Source of the DNA: Planctomycetota bacterium
GTDB lineage: Bacteria; Planctomycetota; PUPC01; DSUN01
DNA length: 64,000 nucleotides
Direction of reading: 5' to 3'
Assembly (NCBI GenBank): GCA_035384565.1
Contig: DAOOIT010000015.1
Location: 1 to 64,000, forward strand
Made by a program: the position numbers and the translations under genes. The notes under the pieces are model-generated. The model was not told the origin of the DNA and did no database searches. It worked only from the letters and a program-made list of their open reading frames with translations. Shown in pieces: positions 30,990 through 40,900 of the stretch. Each line of letters begins with the position of its first letter. Position 1 is the stretch's first letter.

Positions 30990-33227
30990 TCATTCCTCCT
31001 TCTTCTCCTCGGCCTTGGGCTCGGGGGCGTCGCCGCCGCCGCCGAGCTTCTTCTCGATGATCTCCTGGAACTGCCGGGCCTTGGGGGCGAGCGGCGAGTT
31101 GGGGTATTCGGCCAGCAGTTGCTCGGCCTTGGCCTTGGCCGCCTGGAGGTTGCCCAGGCGGTAGGCCGCGATGACCCACTTGAGCAGCATGCGGTCCAGG
31201 AAGCTCGCGTCGGGGTAGTCCTGGAACACGCGTTCCATGAGCTCCACGGCGCGCTTGTAGTCGCGGGTGAGGATGTAGTAGTTGGCGATCTGCTCGAGGG
31301 AGTCGCCGGCGAAGGGCGATTCGGGATAGGTTTCGGCGCACTTCTTGTAGGCCAGCATGGCCTGCGACAGGTCGGGGTCCTTGCCGCTCTGCTTGGCGTG
31401 GGCGTTGGCCAGGAGCTCGTGCACCTTGCCGATCTGGAACTGGGCCTCGGCCTTGAGGTCGCTCTTGGGGAGGCCGATGACGGCGTGGAAGATGCCGATA
31501 GCCTCGCCCGGGTTGTCGCTCTCCATCTTGGCCTGGCCGATCTTCAGGAGGGCGCGGTCCACGAGGGTCGAGTCGGGGAAGAGCTGGGTGAGCGTGCGGC
31601 AGACGCCGATGGCCTGGCTGAGCTTGTCCTGCACCAGCAGGAGGTCCCACTTCACGCTGAAGGCCTCCTCGACGAGCGAGCGGTCGAGGCTGGCGCGGGT
31701 GCTGGTGCGGATGACCTCTTCCACGCGGTCGAGGCCCTCGGCGGCGCGCTCGCTGGCCTGCTTCTGGAGGCCCACGTCCTTGAAGATGCTGGCGAGCTTC
31801 AGGTAGATCTTCGCTTCGATGAGGTCCTTGCGGGCCTTGAGCTCCAGGGTGTCCACCTCGCGGTGCTCGATCTTGACGTCCTGGATTTGGCCGATGAGGA
31901 GCTTGGCGGTGGCCTTGACCTCGCGCGGCTCGGTGCCGCCGATGTGGGCCTCGTCGAGGTATTCGACGACCAGTTCGTCGCCCTTCATGGCCGAGAGGAC
32001 GGGGTCGCCCTGGTGGATCTCGTTCTTGTCCACCGCGACACGCGGGACGACGCTGCCGACGAAGATGCCCGAGTGGGGTTCGGTCTCGGTGAGCTTGACC
32101 TGGACCGCGTCGCGCACGACGGTTTGTTCGCGGCGGCCGAAGTCGAGCATCCCCGGCTCGGCCTCGGCTTCCTTCTCCTCCTTGTACTGCGTGGTGACCT
32201 TCACCACGATCTGGTCCTTGTTGGCGCTGGTGTCGCGGTCGAGGTCCTTCACGCGGATGAAGGCTTCGCCGTCGCCGAAGATGCCTTTGGTGTATTCGCG
32301 GTAGGCGCCATCGGTGAAGCCGACCGAGGCGGTGGAGACCATGCGGATGGTGGCGGCGCGCTTGAGGTTGCGCTGGCCGCTCTCGGTGTTGGCGTCAATC
32401 GTCTCGGCGGTCACGACGGTGCCGCCCGCGATCTGGAGGATGCCGTCGCCGGGCTTCGGCTCGCCCGGCTCGGTGGGCAGGGAGCCGATGTAGAACTCGC
32501 CGCTGTGGCCCAGTGGGTCGAGGGCGATTTCCTCCTTGTCGCCGGCCTGGGTGGTGAGGGTGGCCTTGGGCTTGCCGCCCAGGGTCATGAGGACCACGAG
32601 GTCGCGGTCGAAGATCTTCACGAACAGGCGCTGGCCGGCCTCGGCGAGCGTTTCGCCCTCGGTGTTGGTGGGTACGCTGGTGCCGACCTTCTCGAGGGCG
32701 TCCACGGCCTTGGACCAGCGGCCCAGCTTGAAGTGGCACTGGCCGATGTAGTAGAAGGCTTCGTTGGCGTAGATGCTCCAGGGGAACTCGTTGGTGACCT
32801 TTCGGAGGGACATGAAGGCTTTGTCGAACTCGTTGAGGTTGTAGTAGCAGATGCCCTCGAGGTAGAGGGCTTCGGCCTGCTGGTCGGGGTCTTCGGAGTC
32901 GGCGAGCTGGCGGAACTGGCGGATGGCGAGCTCGTAGTTGCGCTTCTCCATGTGGTGCTGGCCGAGGGCGAGGAAGGCTTTGAAGCGCGCCTTGGCGGCG
33001 GGGAACATGCGGGGCACCGAGGAGAGGAGCTTGAGGGCGCGCTCCTCTTGTTTGAGCTCGAGGAGTTCGAGGCCGCGCTTGAGCATGTCGGCGGCCCGGT
33101 ACTCGGTCTTCGCATCCTCGGCGGCATCGCCCTTGGCCGGCGGCTCGCCGCCCTGGCCCCAGCCGGCCGCGAGCAGTGCCATGAGAAACCACCTGCCGAC
33201 ACGGATCATCGGGCGCCGATGACGCAT
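30990..33227 (-). CDS. Periplasmic TPR protein with an Asp-rich Ig-like module
   Basis: 745 residues from the ATG at 33227 (GGAG upstream), then a signal peptide (R-W-F-L-M-A-L-L-A-A-G-W). Residues ~45-190 and ~445-720 are TPR repeats (for example A-L-Y-L-E-G-I-C-Y-Y-N and D-S-L-E-Q-I-A-N-Y-Y-I-L). Between them lie beta domains, including a module with D-L-D-R-D near 335 and E-P-H-S-G-I-F-V-G-S-V near 390; the same module occurs in the 2646-residue protein encoded upstream. The C-terminus is Glu/Lys-rich. The start lies 57 bp after the preceding gene and the stop 8 bp before the ExbB gene. It is probably an extracytoplasmic scaffold. Confidence 0.75.
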   Translation of the reverse strand: MRHRRPMIRVGRWFLMALLAAGWGQGGEPPAKGDAAEDAKTEYRAADMLKRGLELLELKQEERALKLLSSVPRMFPAAKARFKAFLALGQHHMEKRNYELAIRQFRQLADSEDPDQQAEALYLEGICYYNLNEFDKAFMSLRKVTNEFPWSIYANEAFYYIGQCHFKLGRWSKAVDALEKVGTSVPTNTEGETLAEAGQRLFVKIFDRDLVVLMTLGGKPKATLTTQAGDKEEIALDPLGHSGEFYIGSLPTEPGEPKPGDGILQIAGGTVVTAETIDANTESGQRNLKRAATIRMVSTASVGFTDGAYREYTKGIFGDGEAFIRVKDLDRDTSANKDQIVVKVTTQYKEEKEAEAEPGMLDFGRREQTVVRDAVQVKLTETEPHSGIFVGSVVPRVAVDKNEIHQGDPVLSAMKGDELVVEYLDEAHIGGTEPREVKATAKLLIGQIQDVKIEHREVDTLELKARKDLIEAKIYLKLASIFKDVGLQKQASERAAEGLDRVEEVIRTSTRASLDRSLVEEAFSVKWDLLLVQDKLSQAIGVCRTLTQLFPDSTLVDRALLKIGQAKMESDNPGEAIGIFHAVIGLPKSDLKAEAQFQIGKVHELLANAHAKQSGKDPDLSQAMLAYKKCAETYPESPFAGDSLEQIANYYILTRDYKRAVELMERVFQDYPDASFLDRMLLKWVIAAYRLGNLQAAKAKAEQLLAEYPNSPLAPKARQFQEIIEKKLGGGGDAPEPKAEEKKEE

Positions 33228-33252
33228 GAGGGGCTCCAGTCTGGTCTGAAAG

Positions 33253-33283
33253 GGGCAATCGGGAATCGGCAGTCGCAAGTGCC
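33253..33283. repeat. Degenerate short tandem repeat between TPR genes
   Basis: ggcaatcgggaatcggcagtcgcaagtgcc consists of imperfect 7-9-bp units (aatcgg, agtcgc). It fills most of the 57-bp gap between two TPR genes. Similar short degenerate repeats are at 34886-34912 and 44169-44203. Confidence 0.5.
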
Positions 33284-33284
33284 G

Positions 33285-34928
33285 TTACTCCTCTTCGAAC
33301 ACTCCGCCGCCCGTGGCCACGCCGTAGCCTTCGAGCATCTGGTGGGCCTTGGATGCCTCCTGAGAGGTCTTGTAGACCTTGAGGATTTTGCGTGCCTGAG
33401 CGATGGCTTTCTTGCTCTGGTTCGCCTGGTGGTAGTAGTGGGCCTTGTGCCAGGCGGCCTTGGAGGCCTCGTCGGGGAAGGAGTTTTCGATCTCCGAGAG
33501 GGTGTTGATGGCGTCGTCGAGCTTGCCCCAGCGGATGAAGCACTCCTGGATCGCCCATAGGGTGCCCGGGGGCTTGTTGATCTCGCGGTAGATCTTGATG
33601 GCGGCCTCGTAGTTCTGGAGCCGGTCCTTGTAGATCCAGGCCCGCCGTTCCTGGGCCTGGCCGGTCCAGTAGGCGTTGCCCATCTTCTCGACCTGTTCGA
33701 GCTGGGCCACGGCCTGAGCGTCCTTGTTCTCGTGGACGAGCAGTTCGGCTTCCTTGTAGCCGGCGTAGGGCGGGTCGGCGATGAGGCCGATGACGTAGCG
33801 GGCGCGGGGGAGGTCGTTGGCCTCGCGCAGGCGGTCCACCAGCCAGGCGTACTTGCCGTGCGCGTCGGCCTTGTCCTTGATCTGCCGGATGAGGGCGACC
33901 ATTTCGTCCACGGCCTTGTCGCGTTCGGTCTTGTCGCCGTAGTGTTGCGAGAGGAACGAGATGGCGCGGGTGAGGTACTCCCAGGTCTGCTGGGCCTTGT
34001 CGTACCAGGGCTTCTGGGCCTTGTAGTACTCGAAGCACGCCTTCATGGCGGCGGCGCGTTCCTCGCGCTCGAACGCGGTGTAGTGGCCGCTGTTGCTGGG
34101 GAAGATGTGGTGGTGGGCCTTGTCAATCACCTGCTGGGCCATCCACACGCGGTGCTTCGGGTCGTCGCGGTTCTCGGCGGTGAGCAGCCAGGCGTCGTAG
34201 CCGGCGTAGTCCTTGCTCTTGATGTAGTGCACGATCAGGTTGTCGCGGGCCTGGCTAGCCTCGGTGTGGCTGGTCTTGGCGAAGTCGGCCACGGCCTGCT
34301 TCCAGAGCTTGACGGCCTGCTCGGTTTCCTTGTTCTTCCAATGGTTCTCGGCGAGCCGCGAGAGGGCGCCGGCGGCGAGGGGGTGCTTGGCGTAGGCCTC
34401 GTTGGCGAGCATTTCCTTCATCGTGGCGAGGCCCTGGCGCGTGTCGCCGTTCTCGAGGTGTGCGAGGCCGATGAAGTACTTGGCGGGCGCGGCGTCGGCC
34501 ACGTCGTCGGCGAAGTAGTCGAGCACCTCGTTGTAGGTCTTGATGGCCTGGTTGCGCGTCTTGGCCTGCTGGAGGCAGTAGCCGCGCATGAAGAGCACGT
34601 AGGCGAGGGCCGCGGAGTCGGGGAACTGGATCTTGAATTTCTCGAACTCGCTGGCGGCGGCCTGGGGGTTGCCTTCCTTGAGCAGGCGGGCGGCCTTGTC
34701 GTACTGGGCGCGCTCGAAGACGTTGAGCTGGCGGTAGCGCTCGTTCGTCAGCTCCCAGGTCCAGTCGGCGGCCCGCAGGCTGGCCATGCCCAGGCTGGCC
34801 ACGAGGGCGGCAAGTGCGATTCCGAGCTTGCGGCCTGCGGCGTGCGGTTCGCGGCTCCGGCAGAGGGGCGCAGCGCTTCTGCCAGTCCGCATGCCGCACT
34901 CCGCATTCCGCAGTTGGGGCCGCCTCAC
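33285..34928 (-). CDS. Periplasmic TPR protein
   Basis: 547 residues from a GTG at 34928 that overlaps the previous stop (GTGA) and has GAGGAAGG upstream; the ATG at 34892 is the alternative. The N-terminal ~35 residues are Arg-rich and come from a low-complexity DNA stretch. A signal-peptide-like helix follows (G-I-A-L-A-A-L-V-A-S-L-G), and then TPR repeats to the end (E-F-E-K-F-K-I-Q-F-P-D-S near 85 and similar units at ~20 places). No catalytic motif is seen. It is flanked by two other TPR genes of the same operon; together they could form an extended periplasmic scaffold. Confidence 0.72.
   Translation of the reverse strand: MRRPQLRNAECGMRTGRSAAPLCRSREPHAAGRKLGIALAALVASLGMASLRAADWTWELTNERYRQLNVFERAQYDKAARLLKEGNPQAAASEFEKFKIQFPDSAALAYVLFMRGYCLQQAKTRNQAIKTYNEVLDYFADDVADAAPAKYFIGLAHLENGDTRQGLATMKEMLANEAYAKHPLAAGALSRLAENHWKNKETEQAVKLWKQAVADFAKTSHTEASQARDNLIVHYIKSKDYAGYDAWLLTAENRDDPKHRVWMAQQVIDKAHHHIFPSNSGHYTAFEREERAAAMKACFEYYKAQKPWYDKAQQTWEYLTRAISFLSQHYGDKTERDKAVDEMVALIRQIKDKADAHGKYAWLVDRLREANDLPRARYVIGLIADPPYAGYKEAELLVHENKDAQAVAQLEQVEKMGNAYWTGQAQERRAWIYKDRLQNYEAAIKIYREINKPPGTLWAIQECFIRWGKLDDAINTLSEIENSFPDEASKAAWHKAHYYHQANQSKKAIAQARKILKVYKTSQEASKAHQMLEGYGVATGGGVFEEE
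34886..34912. repeat. Low-complexity ccgca-type repeat at a gene start
   Basis: Imperfect 7-8-bp units (gtccgcat, gccgcact, ccgcatt, ccgcag) lie where the TPR protein's Arg-rich N-terminal extension is encoded. This suggests the extension was created by a repeat insertion upstream of the original start. Confidence 0.45.
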
Positions 34929-37900
34929 GTGCCTTCCTCCTCGAACCGCGCGAGCGCGTCCTCGGTGAGGCGGCCGCGCGCGATCTTGGCCCACTTGCTC
35001 TCGGGGTAGTCCCACGTGAGCTTCTTGAACGTCTGGTAGGCCTTGAGGTAATTGTGGTCCTTGAAGTACGAGTCGCCGAGCCAGTACATCGCCTCGGCGC
35101 GCACTTCCTTGTCGTCGGAGTACTCGTCAATGAGCCGTGTGAGGAGGGCGACCGATTCCTTGAAGTCTTCGAGTTTCATGTAGCACTGGGCGGAGAGGAA
35201 GAGGGCCTTGCAGGCGAGGGGGTGGGTGGGGTTGCGCTGCTGGAACTTGAAGAAGACCTTGCCCGCGACCTTGTAGGCTTTCTGCTTGTAGTAGTAGTTG
35301 CCGAGGCGCACGGTGGCGTCGGCCACGAGCGGGCTGTCGGGGTAGATGTAGGTGACCTTGACGTACTCTTCGCAGGCCTGCTCGTAGTTGCCCATTTTCT
35401 CGAGGCAGATGGCCTTCTTGAACTGGGAGCGGCTGGCGTATTCGCTGTCGGGCCAGTTGCTGATGATGTTGGAGTAGCGCCCGATGGCTTCCTGGTTCCT
35501 GTCGAGTTCCTGGGCGAGGTTGGCGAGCAGGAACTCGCCCTGGGCGGCGAGCGAGGTGCTGGGGTAGTCGCGCAGGGCCTCTTCGAGAATCTGCTTGCCG
35601 CGGGCGATCTCGTCGTTGGCGGTCTGCTCCTGGCCGAGTTTGCGGTGCTCCTTGGCCATCTCGAAGAGGGCCTCGGCCATGAGGAACCGCGTCTTCACGG
35701 CCATCTCGGGGTCCTTGAAGCGTTTGGTGAAGGTGGCCAGCTCGCAGTCCGCGCCATAGTGCACCTTGCCCCTGGCCACCACCTCCACCGGCTGGTCGGA
35801 GAGCATCGAGGTGTCGTCCACGTAGGTGAACGTCACCTCGTCGCCGAAGGCCACGCTGAGCACCTGGTCGTTGAGGTTCGGGGCGGGGGCGGCCGGCGCG
35901 GCGGCCTTCTTCGGCTCGTCCTTTTTGCCGGCCTCTTTGGGGTCCGCCTCCTTCTGCTCGGCCGGCGGGGCGGCGCCGGGCGCCGGCCTGGCGCCTTCGC
36001 CGAGGAACTCGGGCTTGAGGCTGCCCGTGAAGATGCCCGAATGGGGCAGCGTCTCCGAGAGTTCGAGGGTGAGCCGGTCGCCCGAGGCGGCGGCCACCTG
36101 CACGGTCACCTTGTCCTGCGCGTCGCTTCGGTCGTGGTCGGGGTCGGTGACGCGAACGTAGAAGCTCTCGCCGAGATGGATGGCTTCCTTCTGCACCGTG
36201 TAGGCCATGTCGAGCAGGTCGAGGCGGCCGTTCGAGAGCAGGCGCACCTTGGTGACGGTGACCTCTTTGGTCTCGACGTCCTCGACGCGGAGCTGGACGA
36301 CGTCGGACCCGGCCACGATGAGCGTGGGGATGCGGTAGTAGTACTGGTTCACCTCGCCTTCGGCGGGTTGCGAGAACTCCTTGGTGCCGCCGACGACGAG
36401 GTCGTCAATCGGGTCGCCCGGGCTGCCGATCTGGAGGCGCACGATGCCGCTGAAGCGGCCCTCGGCGAGCCGCTCGTCGGCCAGGAAGCGCTCGAGGGAC
36501 ACCCCCGGCGGGGGCCGTCGTTCGGTTTTCGCGGGCTTGGGGCGCAGCACCTGGAGGTGGCGATAGCCTTTGTCGCGGGCCACGGTGGCGACGTCCTTGA
36601 GGTAGAGCGGCACCTTGAGCTCGACCGGCTTGCGGTTGGCCTTGGCGGCGGCCCGCAGCTCGGACTCGGCCACGGCGGTGATCTCGAAGACGCTGCCGGC
36701 GTTGAGGGCCACCTTGGGGTAGGTGAGCTCGATCAGCAGCGGGGCCTGCACGCTGGCCGTGACTTCGGCCACGACCTTCGGCTCGGCGGCGGGGGCCGGC
36801 GCGGGGGTCCCCTTGGGCGGTGCGGGCGCGGCGCCTTCGGCAGGCCCCGGCGTGCCCGCCTCGCCCTTCGCGCCGGCGGGGGCCTTGGGCGCTTCCTTCG
36901 GGGCCTCCTTGGGAGCTTCCTTGGGCGCCTCCTTGGGCGCTTCCTTGGGCGTTTCGGGCTTGGGCGGGGTGTTCGGGTCCTCATAGTCGGGGTGCCGCGC
37001 GATGATCTCGTCGCGGGTGATCACCAGGTCCTTGGCGCTCTTGCCCTTCATCACCATGCGGCGGAGCTGGGCCTTGGCCTCCTCGCTCTTGTCCTCGACG
37101 GTCTGGAGGGTGGTGCCGTAGACCGTGAGCGTGGGCTTGCTGCGGCCGGCCTCCTCGACGGTGTAGATGCGCTCGACGGGCACGCCGGGCTTGGTGTTCT
37201 CCTTGTCGAGGTAGCTGGCGGTGATGACGTCGCCCGGGGCGACCTTGAGGGTGTCTTTCTCGGTCTTGTCGCCGATGCGCAGGAGGGCGAGGAACACGCC
37301 GCTGTGGTTGTGGCGTTCGCCGCTGGTGTCATTCACCCAGGTCTCCAGGGCGTCGAGGGTGAGCTTCTCGCCGGCAGTGGTCTTGACTTCGACCTTCACG
37401 GTGTCGCGCTTGTCGGTGAGGTCCTCGTCGTAGTCGGTGAGCACGATCATGAGCTGGTCGCCGACGCGGCAGCGCTTGGCGGGCTGGTAGTCGGTCCAGC
37501 GTTCTTCGCCGCGCTGCTCGATGACCTCGTTGGCCAGCAGGAGCGTGCCGTTGTAGTAGGACGAGTTGAGGGCGGCGGTGAGGGTGGGGGTGTCCTTGGT
37601 GGCGCGCCGCTCGTCGGTGTAGGTGACTTCGATCTTGTCGCCGGGCGCGATCTCGAGGGTCGTGTTGGTGGTGCCGGTGGTGAAGTCCTCTTGGCCGGGC
37701 ACCACGTCCTTGTCGTCGGCGTTCCTGATGGTGATCTTCTTGACGGTGACCGCCTCGCCGTCGAAGTCGTCGAAGACCCAGGTGAGGCGGCGCAGGCGGA
37801 TCGGCTCGGGCAGGGTGACGGAGAAGCCCGTGTCGGTGGGGGTGATGTCAGCCTTGGGCTTCGCGCCTTCGGCGGCCTCGGTGCCGGGGAAGAGCCGGGC

Positions 37901-40900
37901 GGCGGGCACCACTTCCTGCTTCTGGCTGGGGCTGGACCACAGGAGGGTCATGGCCGCGTCGTTCTGGCCCTGGAAGTACTCGATGGCGATGTCGTACTTC
38001 TGGTCGGCCTTGAGGTCAATGGTCGCCTTGTTCTCTTTCACGGCGTGGGTGGTCCAGTCCTCGATGAGCTTCTGGCCGCCGAGGAAGAGGCGCACGCCGT
38101 CGTCGTTTCGGACGGTGAAGGTGTAGGTCTCGGAGAAGCGGGGCTGGATCTGGCCGGTCCAGCGGACGGAGAGGTTCTCGCGGCCCAGGGCGCGGTCGGG
38201 CGGCCGCTTGGAGAAGTCGAAGTCAATCACGGGGTCCACGCGGGTGAGGCGGAGCTGGGCGGGGTTGAGGCTGGTGCCGCTGAAGTACTCGCCCTTGAGG
38301 CCGTTGCCCTCGCCGCGGTAGCCCTTGGGCCAGGCGGCGAGCAGCAGTTCGTCGTCGGCCAGCGCGCCCAGGAGGGCGAGCTGCTTGACCTTCTTGGGCT
38401 CGGGCATCTCGAGCGACACGGTTTTCACGAGGTGCGAGCTCATCGTGTCCACGCCCAGCCACTTGGGCTTCTGGCCGTCGGCGAGGCTCGACCAGGCGTC
38501 CTGCTTCGTGGTGTTGATGGTGACGCTGGGGTCCTTGCCCTCCTGGGTGTCGGAGGCGGCGGCCTTGGGCAGCGGGATGCCTGTGGGCACGGCGGCGCGG
38601 AAGGTGCCGGTGTGGGGCCCGGTCTCCTCGAGCTTGTAGCCCTTCAGCAGGTCGCCCGAGCTGGTCTTGAGGTCCACCGGCACCGTGTCTTTCTCGTCGG
38701 TGAGGTCGCAATCGAGGTCGGTGACCTGGACGTAGATGGGGCTGCCTGGTCGGACGACGGAGCCGGACCGCCCCTCGAAGCGGCGGCTTTCGACCACGCC
38801 GCGTTCGCGCTGGAGGCGGAGTTCGAGGGCGCGCTTTTCGGCCTCTTCTTCGCTGAGGATTTCGCCGGCGCTGGCGACCAGGCGCGCGTCGTAGCGCACC
38901 TCGAGCGCCTTGGCCGGGTAGTTGAGGTCGTTGGCCTTCTGGAACTCGGGCTCGATGACGTACGAGATGGTGTCGTTGCCGCGGATCTCGAGCTGGAGGT
39001 TGCCTTTCTCGACCTTGCCGAGGGCGGTGGCGATGGTGCCGACGAAGAGGTTCTTCTCGCCCGAGCTGGGCAGCAGCTTCACGTGCTCCTCGTCGCCGCC
39101 GGGGGCGGTGGTGACGATGACCGGCACGGCGGCTCCGCCGCGGGCGATCGAGAGGTTGGCGTCCTGGAGCTTCAGCGTGAGCACGCGGCCGGGCACCGCG
39201 ATGGTGCGCAGCTTGGGGTTGCCGATGAGCACTTCGGTGGAGGCGAGGCCGCGGGGCACGAGCAGCTTCAGCTCGCCCTCGAGCAGGCGGGCCTCGACGT
39301 GGTCGTGGCGGCGCTTGAAGACGTCCTTGAGCAGTTCCTTGGCGCGCTCGTAGTCGTTCTGCTCGTAGGCGATGCGCGCGTAGAGGTAGTAGGCTTCGGC
39401 CTGGGTCTCGAGGTTGTCGGATTCCACGAGCCGCTCGAGCTGGCTCTCGGCCGTGGTGTAGTCTTTGGTGAGGATGAGCAGGTTGATGAGGCGGTAGCGG
39501 GCCTTGTTGCCGGCGTCGGTGCGGGCGTAGCGCTTGTTGTTCTTGAGGCCCTCGTACTCGATGCGGGCGGCCTGGTAGTTCTGCATGTCGGAGTAGATGT
39601 CGCCCTTCGTGAGCGAGACGGCGGCGGCCACCTCGGGGTCGAGGTCGAACTCGCGCAGGAGCACGGTGAAGGAGAGCTCGAGGGCCTCCTTGAGGAGCTT
39701 CTGCTTGCGCATCTGGTCGAGGGTCCAGGCGACGAAGGCGGGGTCGAGGCTGGTCCAGTGCTCGGGCAGGAGCTTGAGTTTGGGCGCGGCCAGTTCCCAG
39801 GCCCGGGCCTCGTTGCCGAACGAGCGCGCCTGGGCGGCCATGTGCAGGTCGTAGGTCGGGTGGTTGGGGCCCACGGGCAGCAGGCCGGTGATCTCGCGGG
39901 CCACCTTGGCCTTGAGGATGGCGAGCTGCTTGCCGAACTCCTCGCCCGGGCGGTTGCGATGCTCGACCTCGTTGAGGAACACGTAGGCCAGCTCGTGGGC
40001 GCCCTGGGCCTGGAGCTTCTCGACGGCCGGCACGATGTGGTCGTTGTAGCACTTCGACCAGTCGTTCTCCCACCGCAGGATGCCGGCGTAGAGACGGGTG
40101 AGCTGGCTCACGGTGGGCCAGTCGCCCTTGCCGATCGACTCGGCGAGGCAGCGCTGCACGGGGGCGAAGAGCGAGCTGCCGCGCCCCGCGTGCCGCACGT
40201 TGGCCAGCACCATGTCGGTCTGGAGCCGCAGGAACCCGATGGCCTGGGCCTTCTCGGGGCCGTCGGGCCAGCCGGCGGCCACGCCGTTCACGTCGTCGAG
40301 CACCTGGTCGTACACGGTGCACAGGGGCCAGTCGGGCCGCGGCACGCGCTCGTAGAGGGGGCGCAGGCGCGTGAGCAGCGTGTGGAGGCGCTGGTTGGCG
40401 GCGAGCTTCTTCTCGGCTTCGACGGGCAGCGACTGGGCGATGGAGGCGACGGCCTCGATCTGCTGGGGCAGCGGCCGGCTGGCGAGGGCGCCGAAGTAGG
40501 CGTTGAGCCAGGCCTCGGCCTCCTTGGCCATCTCGAGCTTGGTGTAGAGGCCGTAGGCGTAGGACTCGGTGACGACGTTGTAGCTCTTCGTGCGATCCTC
40601 TTCGGCGCGGTAGAAGTCCCACAGGGCCTTGAGGAGGGCGGGAGCGGGCTTGCACGTGGGGCCGGCGCGCTGGTAGAGCGTGCTGATGAGGCCGCTGGCA
40701 AGCGCGCGGCTGGTGAACTGGAACCCGGGCATGGCCACCACCTTGGCCATTTCGTCGGCCACGAGCTGCGGGTCGAGGGCGTCCTGGGCGGCGAGATAGG
40801 TGAGCGCGTTCTCGCCGCCGAGGCGGTCGTAGCACGAGGCGAAGAGCGGCTTGGGGTCGGTGCGGGGGTTGAGCGCGTTGCGCAGCTGCGCCCAGACGGC

